This document shows, piece by piece, positions 15,374 through 22,978 of a stretch of 64,000 nt of DNA (its first letter is position 1; every line of letters begins with the position of its first letter). The translations under genes were made by a program, and so were the position numbers. The notes below the pieces were generated by a model. That model did no database searches. It was not told the DNA's origin and worked only from the letters and a program-made list of their open reading frames with translations. The DNA is from Micromonospora sp. WMMD1102 (GTDB lineage Bacteria > Actinomycetota > Actinomycetes > Mycobacteriales > Micromonosporaceae): the NCBI RefSeq assembly GCF_029626265.1, contig NZ_JARUBN010000001.1, positions 1 to 64,000 on the forward strand. The letters are read 5' to 3'.

Positions 15374-16594
15374 ATGCAAGCCCGTACCCACTGCGGCGGC
15401 TGCGGTGCCGCCGACCTGATGCCGTTCCTGGATCTCGGCAGCACCCCGCTGGCCGACGCCTTCCCGTTCACCGCGGACACCGTTCAGCAGACCTACCCGC
15501 TGCGGGTCGCGGTGTGCCCGGCGTGCTGGCTGGTGCAGCTCCTGGACGTGGTGCCCGACGGCGAGCTTTACGGCGCCGACTACGGCTTCTACAGCTCGAC
15601 CTCGCCGAGCATCCGCGTGTACGACGCCGAGTTCGCCCGGTGGGCGCTGGCCCGGTTCCCAAACGAGATCAAGCGCGGCGTGGTGGAGGTGGCGTGCAAC
15701 GACGGTTCGCTGCTCCAGCACTTCGCGGCGGCTACATCCGGCCCCGTCTGGGGCGTCGAGCCGGCGCTCGGCCCGTACGAGGCGGCAACCGCCCGGGGCC
15801 TGAACGTGCTCGGCGAGCCGTTCCGCCGCATCGTTGCGGAGAGCCACGTGGACGAGTTCGGTTCCGGCGGTCTGGTGATCGCGAAGAACGTTGCCGCGCA
15901 CGTCGCCGACCTGCCCGACTTCCTCGCCGGGATCGCGCACCTCATCGGCGACGACGGCGCGGCGGTCATCGAGGTCCAGGACGTCGCCGCGCTGCTGCTC
16001 GGCAACCAGATCGACCACGTCTACCACGAGCACCGCTTCTACTTCAGCGCGACCAGCCTGTACGCCGCCCTGACCTACGCCGGGATGGTCGTCACGGACA
16101 TCGAGCGGACGCCCGCGCAGGGCGGCAGCCTCAGGGTGACGGCCCGATCCCGGACCGCCGCGAGCAGCTCCGGCCCGAAGCTGGAGCCGATGTTGCTCGG
16201 CGACGCGTGGTTGCGGCTGTCGGCAACGTACGGCGCGATGCAGGGGCGTGCGGCGGCGCTGCGCGCCCGGCTGCTGGATCTGCTCGACGCCGAGCGTGTC
16301 GCCGGCCGGACGGTCGCCGGGTACGCCGCGACCGCGAAGTCGTGCACGCTGCTGAACTTCTGCGGGATCGGCCCGGACCGGCTGGCGTACGTCTCCGACA
16401 CAACGCCGCACAAGGTCGGCCGGTTTACGCCCGGTACGCACATCCCGATCTACAGCCCGGAGGACCCCGCTTCCTCGGACACCTACCTGTTGCTGGCCTG
16501 GAACTACCTCGGCGACGTGCTGCGCCGTGAGCGGGAGTTCGTCGAGCGCGGCGGCCGGTTCATCGTCCCCATCCCCTCCCCGGTGGTGATCTGA
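15374..16594 (+). CDS. Sugar-nucleotide C-methyltransferase (TcaB9/NovU-type)
   Basis: A 406-residue enzyme with the three-part layout of 4-keto-sugar C-3-methyltransferases. The zinc-binding N-terminus has C7GGC10 and C48PAC51. The SAM-binding domain has 'VEVACNDGS' at 104-112, and the signature 'YHEHRFYFS' at 217-225 carries the catalytic Tyr/His/Glu set. A C-terminal Rossmann-like domain follows ('AGYAATAKSCTLLNF'). Known members add a methyl group to C-3 of 4-keto-deoxy-sugar nucleotides. Beside GDP-mannose 4,6-dehydratase, the expected substrate is GDP-4-keto-6-deoxymannose. ATG 15374 is preceded by GAGG. It is rare in a phage structural cluster. Confidence 0.85.
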   Translation: MQARTHCGGCGAADLMPFLDLGSTPLADAFPFTADTVQQTYPLRVAVCPACWLVQLLDVVPDGELYGADYGFYSSTSPSIRVYDAEFARWALARFPNEIKRGVVEVACNDGSLLQHFAAATSGPVWGVEPALGPYEAATARGLNVLGEPFRRIVAESHVDEFGSGGLVIAKNVAAHVADLPDFLAGIAHLIGDDGAAVIEVQDVAALLLGNQIDHVYHEHRFYFSATSLYAALTYAGMVVTDIERTPAQGGSLRVTARSRTAASSSGPKLEPMLLGDAWLRLSATYGAMQGRAAALRARLLDLLDAERVAGRTVAGYAATAKSCTLLNFCGIGPDRLAYVSDTTPHKVGRFTPGTHIPIYSPEDPASSDTYLLLAWNYLGDVLRREREFVERGGRFIVPIPSPVVI

Positions 16595-16918
16595 GTGGAG
16601 ATTCGGAAGATGGCCGTCGTGCTGCCGGTCAGCGCCGAGGTGGCGGCCGACACGTTCGACGCCGGCCGAGCGTTCGCCCGGTACCTGAATGCGACCCCGG
16701 AGCAGCGCGCCGAGTGGGAGCGCCAGGCGGCCGACCAGCGCCGCGCCGAGCGTGAGGCCGCGACGCCGGTAGCGCTCACTCTGGACGTGCTGCTGGACAA
16801 GCTCGGGTGGTCACGCGAGTACGCCGAGCACGTCGTGCAGCCGTACTGCCGGTGCGAGGACACCCGCGACGGGTGGGAACGGTGCCAGCACGCGGACGAT
16901 CTGGGGCTGGACCGATGA
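16595..16918 (+). CDS. Hypothetical protein between the sugar genes
   Basis: A 107-residue protein starting at GTG 16595 immediately after the upstream stop and ending in an ATGA overlap with the dehydratase. The middle is a charged helix (about 35-55). The C-terminus, 'VVQPYCRCEDTRDGWERCQH', has three Cys and a His that could bind metal. No family is recognised. Its tight coupling suggests that it is expressed with the sugar enzymes, but a catalytic role is not evident. Confidence 0.6.
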   Translation: MEIRKMAVVLPVSAEVAADTFDAGRAFARYLNATPEQRAEWERQAADQRRAEREAATPVALTLDVLLDKLGWSREYAEHVVQPYCRCEDTRDGWERCQHADDLGLDR

Positions 16919-17868
16919 GGGCGCTCATCACCGGCGTGACCGGACAGGACGGCTCCTACCTCGCCGAGCAGCTTGCCGCCGACGGGCACGAGGTGTACGG
17001 CCTCATCCGGGGCCAGCGGAACCCGCGACGGGCCTGGATCGAGGGCCTCGTACCCGGCATCCGCCTGGTCGACGGCGACCTACTCGACCAGTCGAGCCTG
17101 CAGCACGTCCTCGCCGCCGTCCGGCCCGAGGTGGTCTACAACCTCGGGGCGCTGACGTACGTCGGCATGAGCTGGCAGCAGCCGGCCGTGATGACCGAGG
17201 TGACCGGGCTCGGCGTGCTGCGGCTGCTGGAGGCAATCCGGGTGGTTGACCCGGCGATCCGGCTGGTGCACGCGTCCAGCAGCGAGATGTTCGGCGCGGT
17301 GCGGGAGATGCCGCAGAACGAGCTGACGCCGTTCAACCCGCGCTCGCCGTACGGCGTCGCGAAGGTGTTCGCGCACCACACGGTGGTGAACTACCGCGAG
17401 TCGTACGGGCTGCACGCCAGCACCGCGATGATGTTCAACCACGAGTCGCCCCGGCGCGGTCCGGAGTTCGTGACCCGCAAGGTGTCGCTGGCCGCCGCTG
17501 CGATCGCGACCGGCCGGCAGTTCCGGTTGTCGCTCGGCAACCTGGACGCCCGGCGCGACTGGGGATGGGCGCCGGACTACATGCGGGCGCTGCCGTTGAT
17601 GGCGGCCCGGCCGGAGCCCGGCGACTGGGTGCTGGCGACCGGCGAGACGCGCTCGGTGCGCGAGCTGGTCGAGACCGCATTCGCCGTCGCTGGGCTGGCC
17701 TGGCGCCGGTACGTCCGGGTCGACCCGGCGCTGTACCGGCCGGCCGACGTGGAGGTGCTCTGCGGGGACGCGAGCAAGGCGGCGGCCGAGCTGAACTGGA
17801 AGCCGACGGTGGGATTCGCCGAGCTGGTGGCCCGGCTGGTCGACCACGACCTGAGGGAGGCGCGGTGA
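16915..17868 (+). CDS. gmd: GDP-mannose 4,6-dehydratase
   Basis: A 317-residue short-chain dehydrogenase that converts GDP-D-mannose to GDP-4-keto-6-deoxy-D-mannose with NADP(H). The Rossmann motif 'GVTGQDGSYLAEQL' is at 7-20. The active site has 'SSSEMFG' (121-127) and Tyr146-xxx-Lys150, and the family-specific segment 'MFNHESPRRGPEFVTRKV' begins near 173. Length and motifs look complete. It supplies the keto-sugar for the neighbouring C-methyltransferase and glycosyltransferases; GDP-mannose must come from the host. No 4-reductase or epimerase is coded nearby. ATG 16915 and the stop overlap both neighbours by 4 nt. Confidence 0.93.
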   Translation: MRALITGVTGQDGSYLAEQLAADGHEVYGLIRGQRNPRRAWIEGLVPGIRLVDGDLLDQSSLQHVLAAVRPEVVYNLGALTYVGMSWQQPAVMTEVTGLGVLRLLEAIRVVDPAIRLVHASSSEMFGAVREMPQNELTPFNPRSPYGVAKVFAHHTVVNYRESYGLHASTAMMFNHESPRRGPEFVTRKVSLAAAAIATGRQFRLSLGNLDARRDWGWAPDYMRALPLMAARPEPGDWVLATGETRSVRELVETAFAVAGLAWRRYVRVDPALYRPADVEVLCGDASKAAAELNWKPTVGFAELVARLVDHDLREAR

Positions 17869-18587
17869 AGGTGCTCTCCCCGGCGGTCACGATCGTGCTG
17901 GCCAGCCACATGAAGCCGTACCTGCGCGACTCGATCGAGTCGGTGCTTGCCCAGACCCGCCGCGACATGCAGGTGCTGGTGGTCGACTCCGGCCAGTGGA
18001 TCGGGCAGACCGACGGCCGGTCCGCGCAGATGGCCAGCATCTACGCCGAGTACCACGGACACCCGCTGATCGAGTGGGTGACGACCGGCGAGGGCCCGGA
18101 GCTGCGCCGGCACCGGTGCCCGATCGGCTGGACGACGAACGAGGTGATCCGGGCCGGCCTGATCCGGGGTCGGTACGTCAGCACCTTCTACGACGACGAC
18201 CAGTACGGTCCGACGTTCGTGCAGCGGATGGCCGGCTACCTGGACGACCACCCGGACGCCCGTGCGGTCTGGTGCTCACAGGACCGGGTGCGGCTCGACC
18301 CGGACGGCACGGAGACGCTGGTCGGGGTGATCCGGGCGAACGGGCCGCGCGGTCCGGGGCAGTTCGACTGCCAGGTCGACGGGGCGCAGATCATGATCCG
18401 GCGCGAGGTGCTGGACGCGATCGGCGACCCGTGGCTTCCGGAGGACCCGGGCGACTCGTGCCGGCACTCCGACGGCATCTTCCTGGAGCGGCTGGCCAGC
18501 GTGGTCGGCACGGTGCCGGCGATCGGCGAGGTGCTGCTACGGCACCGGTTCACGCCGCTGTCGACGTACACGCCGAGCCCGAGATGA
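17865..18587 (+). CDS. Family-2-type glycosyltransferase
   Basis: A 240-residue GT-A enzyme. 'VTIVLASHMKPYLRDSIESVLAQT' (8-31) is the GT2 opening with nucleotide-binding loop. The metal/nucleotide DXD motif is 'YDDDQYG' at 109-115, and 'DGAQIMIRREVLDAIG' corresponds to the acceptor-side helix. There is no membrane segment, so it should act in the cytoplasm, consistent with modifying assembling virion proteins. GTG 17865 overlaps the dehydratase stop, so the donor-sugar enzyme and transferase are co-translated. Confidence 0.88.
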   Translation: MKVLSPAVTIVLASHMKPYLRDSIESVLAQTRRDMQVLVVDSGQWIGQTDGRSAQMASIYAEYHGHPLIEWVTTGEGPELRRHRCPIGWTTNEVIRAGLIRGRYVSTFYDDDQYGPTFVQRMAGYLDDHPDARAVWCSQDRVRLDPDGTETLVGVIRANGPRGPGQFDCQVDGAQIMIRREVLDAIGDPWLPEDPGDSCRHSDGIFLERLASVVGTVPAIGEVLLRHRFTPLSTYTPSPR

Positions 18588-18591
18588 GACT

Positions 18592-18623
18592 CCCGCCGGC
18601 CGGGGGGTGGCCCGGCCGGCGGG
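18592..18623 (+). terminator. 13-bp perfect hairpin after the GT2 gene
   Basis: The arms 18592-18604 and 18611-18623 pair perfectly around a 6-nt loop, starting 5 nt after the stop. There is no T-run. It probably separates expression of the sugar genes from the following structural genes. Confidence 0.6.
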
Positions 18624-18645
18624 GCTGACGCTAGGAGCGTGGCGC

Positions 18646-19206
18646 GTGGCGACTCCCGCCGCATCGATCTTCGGAGACCAGGTGCCGGTCGTCACCAGCG
18701 CGGTCGACGTGACCGCGTTCACGCTCGGCACGAAGTGGTCGGCGAGCGTCCGCGGTGCAATCACCCACGGCCGCTGGTACTTCCCCGACGTGGCACCGGA
18801 TGGGCCGACCGCCTGGGTGCTGTATGACGAGGTCACCGAGGCCGAGATCGCCCGGGCGGAGTTCACCGATACCGCCCCGGGCTGGCGGACGGTGGCCCTG
18901 GATCCGCCGGTCGTCTACTCCACCCCGGGCACGGTCATGGTCGCCGCGGTGGAGGCCGTCACCCGGTACGTGGCGACGGCGGGGCTCTTCGCCGACGGGC
19001 CGGTCATCAGCGGCCCGCTGACAGCGCCGGGCGATGGGGACAACGGCCGGGTCGGCATCGGTGCCGGCTACCCGCCGTCGACCTTCGGCGACACCTGCTA
19101 CTTCGCCGATCTGCTCTTCGCGCCGTCCCTGTCGGCCGGTCCGCGGATCACCACCGGCACGCCGCCGGGTCGGATCACCAGCAGCACGCCGGGGAGGTGG
19201 AGATGA
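18646..19206 (+). CDS. DUF4082-domain protein, possible virion decoration
   Basis: A 186-residue, mostly beta-rich protein. 'FTLGTKWSASVRGAITHGRWYF', then 'WVLYDEVTEAEIARAEFTDT', 'GWRTVALDPPVVYSTPGT' and 'CYFADLLFAP' follow the strand order of DUF4082 domains found in carbohydrate-active and surface proteins. GTG 18646 has AGGAG 8 nt upstream; an in-frame GTG at 18607 lies in the hairpin. It sits between a glycosyltransferase and the head-tail connector, so it may be a head decoration protein or fibre that displays or binds glycans. Confidence 0.6.
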   Translation: MATPAASIFGDQVPVVTSAVDVTAFTLGTKWSASVRGAITHGRWYFPDVAPDGPTAWVLYDEVTEAEIARAEFTDTAPGWRTVALDPPVVYSTPGTVMVAAVEAVTRYVATAGLFADGPVISGPLTAPGDGDNGRVGIGAGYPPSTFGDTCYFADLLFAPSLSAGPRITTGTPPGRITSSTPGRWR

Positions 19207-20057
19207 GCGCCCGCGACGTGGGGGATCAGATTGACATCCGGTACGAGGTGCGCGACGCCGACGGGGACCTGACGGCGGCGACCGTCTCGGTGGCAGTGAC
19301 GCAGCCCGACGGCACCCTGCTGTCTCCGGCGCCGGTCGTGTCCACTCCGAGCGTCGGCATCTACGACGCCGGGTTCGTTGCGGACCAGGCCGGCCCATGG
19401 CGGTGGACCTGGACGGCGGCGGGCGCGGTCACGGACGTCAGCCACGGCCAGGTCGACGTCGGCGACCCGTCGATCGGCACGTACGCGACCCTGTCGCAGC
19501 TCCGCTCCATGCCGAAGATCACGACGTCGGACCGGGACGCGCTGCTCCAGGTGGCGTTGTCGGCGGCGGCCCGGGGCATCGACGGGGTGACCGGTCGCCG
19601 GGACGGCGGTTTCTACCGGGACTCGACGTCGAGCGCCCGGCAGTACGAGGTGTGCCGCAGCACCGTGCCGACCGACCGCCGGGTAAAGCTGCTGGTGGAC
19701 GAGATCGGCAGCACCGACGGGCTGACGGTGGAGACCGGCGACGGCACCACCTGGACCGCGGTGACCGGGCACCGGGTGGATCCGCTGAACGCGCTCGCCG
19801 ACCGCCGACCGATCACCGGCCTGACCGCGTCGTCGTGGGGCCACGACCTGGTGCGGGTGACCGCCCGGTGGGGCTGGCCGGCGGTGCCGGACCAGGTGGT
19901 GCAGGCGACCCTGATTCTGGCGCTGCGGCTGTACGGCCGGAAGGACTCGCCGACCGGCATCGCCGGGGACGGGCAGATGGGCGTGGTCCGGCTGGCCCGG
20001 GCCGACCCGGACGTGATGAGCCTCGTGGGCCGGTACGAACTGCCCGGGATCGCCTGA
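19203..20057 (+). CDS. Head-tail connector with N-terminal Ig-like domain
   Basis: A 284-residue protein. Residues 1-85 look like an immunoglobulin-like beta-sandwich. From 'YATLSQLRSMPKITTSDRD' onward it resembles HK97 gp6-type head-tail adaptors: short helices, then 'LALRLYGRKDSPTG' near the end. These proteins form a ring under the portal. ATG 19203 follows GGGAGGTGG; an in-frame GTG at 19197 lies too close to that site. The extra N-terminal domain is not part of the usual short adaptor and may be exposed on the virion. Confidence 0.7.
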   Translation: MSARDVGDQIDIRYEVRDADGDLTAATVSVAVTQPDGTLLSPAPVVSTPSVGIYDAGFVADQAGPWRWTWTAAGAVTDVSHGQVDVGDPSIGTYATLSQLRSMPKITTSDRDALLQVALSAAARGIDGVTGRRDGGFYRDSTSSARQYEVCRSTVPTDRRVKLLVDEIGSTDGLTVETGDGTTWTAVTGHRVDPLNALADRRPITGLTASSWGHDLVRVTARWGWPAVPDQVVQATLILALRLYGRKDSPTGIAGDGQMGVVRLARADPDVMSLVGRYELPGIA

Positions 20058-20470
20058 TGGACATCAAGAACATCCGGGCGGCGCTGGCGACAGCAGCCGG
20101 CACCGTGGTGCTGCCGGACGGCACCCGGCTCCAGGGCTACGCGCGGGTGCCGGGCTCGCCGGACCCGCCGTGCGCGTACCCGGCCCAGTCCGATGGCACC
20201 TACGGCGACACTCTCGACGACACCGTCGCGGCGACGGTGACGCTCCGGATCCTGACGGGCCGGGGCGAGGACGAGGCGGCGCAGGAGCTGCTTGACGCGC
20301 TGCTGGCCGCCGACGGCCCGTCGTCGGTCAGGGCCGCGATCGAGTCGGATCCGACGCTGGGTGGGCTGTGTTCCGACCTGGCGGTGACCGGCTGGTCGGG
20401 CTACGAGTCGTACGACGTCGGCGGGGTCGAGCGGTACGGGGCGGAGCTGACGGTGGAGGTGCTCGGGTGA
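20057..20470 (+). CDS. Head-tail joining / tail terminator-type protein
   Basis: A 137-residue protein, ATG 20057 (TGATG coupling). It has an alpha/beta pattern with 'RAALATAAGTVVLPDGTRLQGYARVPGS' at the start and 'VTLRILTGRGEDEAAQELLDALL' in the middle, similar to phage minor tail/terminator proteins that follow the adaptor. The stop overlaps the CgeB-like glycosyltransferase gene. Assignment is by order and secondary structure. Confidence 0.55.
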   Translation: MDIKNIRAALATAAGTVVLPDGTRLQGYARVPGSPDPPCAYPAQSDGTYGDTLDDTVAATVTLRILTGRGEDEAAQELLDALLAADGPSSVRAAIESDPTLGGLCSDLAVTGWSGYESYDVGGVERYGAELTVEVLG

Positions 20471-21507
20471 AGTGGCTGGTCGTTCACCCGGGCCCGAACT
20501 TCAGCGTGGCCGACGTCTACGCCGGCTGGTGCGACGCGCTGCGCGACCTCGGTCAGAAGGTTTCCCGGTACGCGCTGGACGAACGGTTGACGCTCTACGG
20601 GTCGGTGCTGGTCGAGTGCGGGCCGGGTCAGTTCCGGCACGCCTTCGACGGCCCGGCCGCGACCGAGCGGGCGATCGACGGCCTGTACTCGCACCTCTAC
20701 CGGTGGCGCCCCGACGTGCTGCTGGTCGTCAGCGGGTTCTTCGTCCCGGCCGATCTGCTTGACCTGGCCCGGTCGTACGGCACCCGGGTCGTCACGCTGC
20801 ATACCGAAGAGCCGTACGAGCACGCCCGCGAGCTGGCCCTGGCTGCGCACGCCGACCTGGCGCTCGTCAACGATCCGACCAACCTGGACGCGTTCCGCGC
20901 GGTCACCCGGGCCGAGTACGTGCCGCACGCCTACCGGCCGGAGATCCACCATCCGGGGCCGCCGGCCGCCGACTGCGCCGCCGATCTGGCGTTCGTCGGG
21001 ACCGGCTACCCGTCGCGGATCGCGTGGTTCGAGGCGCTGCACGGGGCCGGCGCGCTGGACGGCCTGGACGTGCTGCTCGGCGGCAACTGGCAGGCGCTCG
21101 CCGAGCCCTCGCCGCTGCGGAAGTACGTCGGCCACGACCTCGAGGCGTGCCTCGAGAACACCGACGCGGCGGACATCTACCGGTCCGCCCGGGTCGGCGT
21201 CAACCTCTACCGGCGCGAGGCCGAAACCGAGGCGCTCGCTGCCGGCTGGGCGATGGGTCCGCGCGAGGTGGAGATGGCCGCGTGCGGCATGTACTACCTT
21301 CGCGACCCGCGCGGCGAGGGTGACGAGCTGCTGTCGATGCTGCCGCGCTTCGCCTCGCCCGGCGAGGCCGCCGAGCAACTCCGGTGGGCGCTCGCACACC
21401 CAGACTCCTGTGCCGCGACCGCCCGCGCTGCCCGGGAAGCGGTCGCCGACCGCACGTTCCGAAACCACGCCGCGCTGTTGCTGCGCTGGCTCGACAGGAA
21501 GGACTGA
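20467..21507 (+). CDS. CgeB-like glycosyltransferase
   Basis: A 346-residue GT-B-type enzyme resembling the CgeB/DUF3880 family. An N-terminal Rossmann half ('RWRPDVLLVVSGFFVPADLL', 'VVTLHTEEPYEHARELAL', 'ADLALVND') is followed by a C-terminal half with 'DLAFVGTGYPSRIAWFEAL', 'DVLLGGNWQ', 'SARVGVNLYRREAE' and 'GPREVEMAACGMYYLRD', the usual nucleotide-sugar binding E-x7-G region. It inserts between head-tail and tail-tube genes with GTG 20467 overlapping the previous stop. It probably transfers a sugar to virion protein in the cytoplasm. Confidence 0.8.
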   Translation: MKWLVVHPGPNFSVADVYAGWCDALRDLGQKVSRYALDERLTLYGSVLVECGPGQFRHAFDGPAATERAIDGLYSHLYRWRPDVLLVVSGFFVPADLLDLARSYGTRVVTLHTEEPYEHARELALAAHADLALVNDPTNLDAFRAVTRAEYVPHAYRPEIHHPGPPAADCAADLAFVGTGYPSRIAWFEALHGAGALDGLDVLLGGNWQALAEPSPLRKYVGHDLEACLENTDAADIYRSARVGVNLYRREAETEALAAGWAMGPREVEMAACGMYYLRDPRGEGDELLSMLPRFASPGEAAEQLRWALAHPDSCAATARAAREAVADRTFRNHAALLLRWLDRKD

Positions 21508-21509
21508 CC

Positions 21510-21911
21510 ATGGCAAGGCTGCATGGCCGGCGCGGGCGGGTCTACATGGGCATCGCCAGCGACACGGCGGAAGCGTCACCATTGCCGTTCATCGCCACCT
21601 GGAGCATGAACTTCGTGACGGACAAGCAGGACGTCACTGCGATGGAGGACACCAACAAGGTCTACGTGGCGGGTCTGCCCGACGCGTCCGGCGAGTTCGG
21701 CGGCTTCTACGACGACGCGACCGCCCAGACCTACACCGCCGCGACCGACGGCCAGCCGCGCAAGTTCTACCTCTACCCCGACCGGTCGACCAACACCAAG
21801 TACTTCTTCGGCACCGTGCTCCCCGACTTCTCGGTGAACGCTGGTGTCTCGGCCGCCGCCGCCATCTCGGCGAGCTGGAACGCGGCGAGCAGCATCGTCA
21901 AGGTCGGCTGA
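21510..21911 (+). CDS. Major tail (tube) protein
   Basis: A 133-residue, beta-rich protein, ATG 21510 after AGGAAGGA. 'PFIATWSMNFVTDKQDVTAMEDTNKVYVAG' and 'DFSVNAGVSAAAAISASWNAAS' match the strand pattern of siphovirus tail-tube subunits, and the position just before a gp10-like gene and the tail chaperones supports this. It forms the helical tube whose length is set by the tape measure. Confidence 0.75.
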   Translation: MARLHGRRGRVYMGIASDTAEASPLPFIATWSMNFVTDKQDVTAMEDTNKVYVAGLPDASGEFGGFYDDATAQTYTAATDGQPRKFYLYPDRSTNTKYFFGTVLPDFSVNAGVSAAAAISASWNAASSIVKVG

Positions 21912-21914
21912 CCG

Positions 21915-22373
21915 GTGTCGGGCGTGTCCGGGTGGCCCGAACTGGGCGAGGTCGCCCGGGCCGCCCGGCTCGCCGGCGGCAAGGTGCTGCCGGAGATGCG
22001 CAAGGGCCTGAACAAGATGGGCCCGCCCGCGAAGAAGGCCGTACAGGAGTCGGCGCTGGCGAAGCTGCCGAAGTCGGGCGGCTTCGCGGCCACCATGCAC
22101 CGGGCGATCCGGATGCGCGTGAAGTCGGACCTGGGCCTGTCCACGGCCGGCGTAACGCTGGTGACGACCGCCGCCGGCCGGGGCCGTCTGCGGCACATCG
22201 GCGCCATTAACTCCGGCCGGCTGCGGCACCCGGTCTACGGCCACCGGACCCGCTGGGTGACGCAGCGCGTACCCGAGGGCTTCTGGGACGACGCGATGGA
22301 CAAGACCAGCGACGTCGCGCACCAGCGCATGCGCGAGGTGCTCGACGCCACCACCCGAACCCTGAAGGGATGA
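21915..22373 (+). CDS. HK97 gp10-like tail completion protein
   Basis: A 152-residue protein, GTG 21915. The N-terminal 'LAGGKVLPEMRKGLNKMGPPAKKAVQESAL' and the end 'GFWDDAMDKTSDVAHQRMREVL' follow the gp10/minor tail family, which joins the tail tube to the head. 'GRLRHPVYGHR' is a typical basic core. In many phages this gene precedes the tube gene; here it follows it. Confidence 0.65.
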   Translation: MSGVSGWPELGEVARAARLAGGKVLPEMRKGLNKMGPPAKKAVQESALAKLPKSGGFAATMHRAIRMRVKSDLGLSTAGVTLVTTAAGRGRLRHIGAINSGRLRHPVYGHRTRWVTQRVPEGFWDDAMDKTSDVAHQRMREVLDATTRTLKG

Positions 22374-22382
22374 CACCCACCC

Positions 22383-22772
22383 GTGATCATCGAACTGCGT
22401 ATGTGCGACGAAGACCGCGAGGTGCTGGGCGGGCCCGAGTGGGTCCAGCTCGACACCGAGCGGGTCATGGACACCCCGGCGAGGGACCTGATCCGCTGGG
22501 AGTCCGAGTGCGGCTACCCGATCGAGCAGGCGATGGCGGACATCCGCGACTCGCGACCGCCGGCCGCGTCCACGCTGGTGCTGCTCTGGCTGGCCCGCAA
22601 GCAGGGTGGTGACCTGTCCGGCGGCCAGCTCGATGATGGCCGGCCGGAGCCGTACTCGCGCCTCGCCTCCGTGCGGACGCTGCGGGTGTCGATCCGACGA
22701 GCCCGGGACGACGAGCCGGCGCCCGAGGCGGAGGCCGATGCCATCCCCCCGGAGAGCGCGCCCGCGCCCTGA
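22383..22772 (+). CDS. Tail assembly chaperone, short form (G)
   Basis: A 129-residue product ending at TGA 22770-22772. It has an acidic helical core ('RVMDTPARDLIRWESECGYPIEQAMADIR', 'LVLLWLARKQ') typical of the first tail chaperone, which coats the tape measure during assembly. The end of the gene contains the slippery run CCCCCCG, so a longer product is also made (see 22383..22978). Confidence 0.75.
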   Translation: MIIELRMCDEDREVLGGPEWVQLDTERVMDTPARDLIRWESECGYPIEQAMADIRDSRPPAASTLVLLWLARKQGGDLSGGQLDDGRPEPYSRLASVRTLRVSIRRARDDEPAPEAEADAIPPESAPAP

Positions 22773-22978
22773 TCGCGGGCCGGTTCATCCGTGCCTGGCT
22801 GCGGGAGTGGGGCCCGCCCCTGGCCCATTTCTACCCCGGCCTGCCGCCACTCCGTGAGCTGTCCCCGGTGGACATCGTGGCGTACCTGGAGTGGCGCCGT
22901 GACGCGCTGACGGAGCGGCCCGACGACGGGGACGCGGTCGACTTCGACGCCGACGGGGCGGACGACTTCGGGGGGTGA
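22383..22978 (+). CDS. Tail assembly chaperone, -1 frameshift form (G-T)
   Basis: Ribosomes slipping -1 at C-CCC-CCG (22745-22751) leave the G frame and read to TGA 22976-22978, adding about 75 residues: 'ARALIAGRFIRAWLREWG', 'HFYPGLPPLRELSP', 'VAYLEWRRDAL' and an acidic end. Total length is about 198 residues. A G/G-T pair made by programmed frameshifting just before the tape measure is a general siphovirus feature. The extension frame lacks an independent start with a ribosome site, which favours slippage. Confidence 0.75.

Larger units (their letters stand above)
1..15996. repeat. First copy of the wrapped segment (unit 48,004 bp)
   Basis: This stretch recurs at 48005..64000 with a constant offset of 48,004. 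All predicted proteins in the two copies are the same, and I saw no base difference in the lines compared. The simplest reading is a circular genome displayed past its origin, because the gene at 47704..48027 crosses the join intact and no host DNA or att-like sequence separates the copies. Confidence 0.95.
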
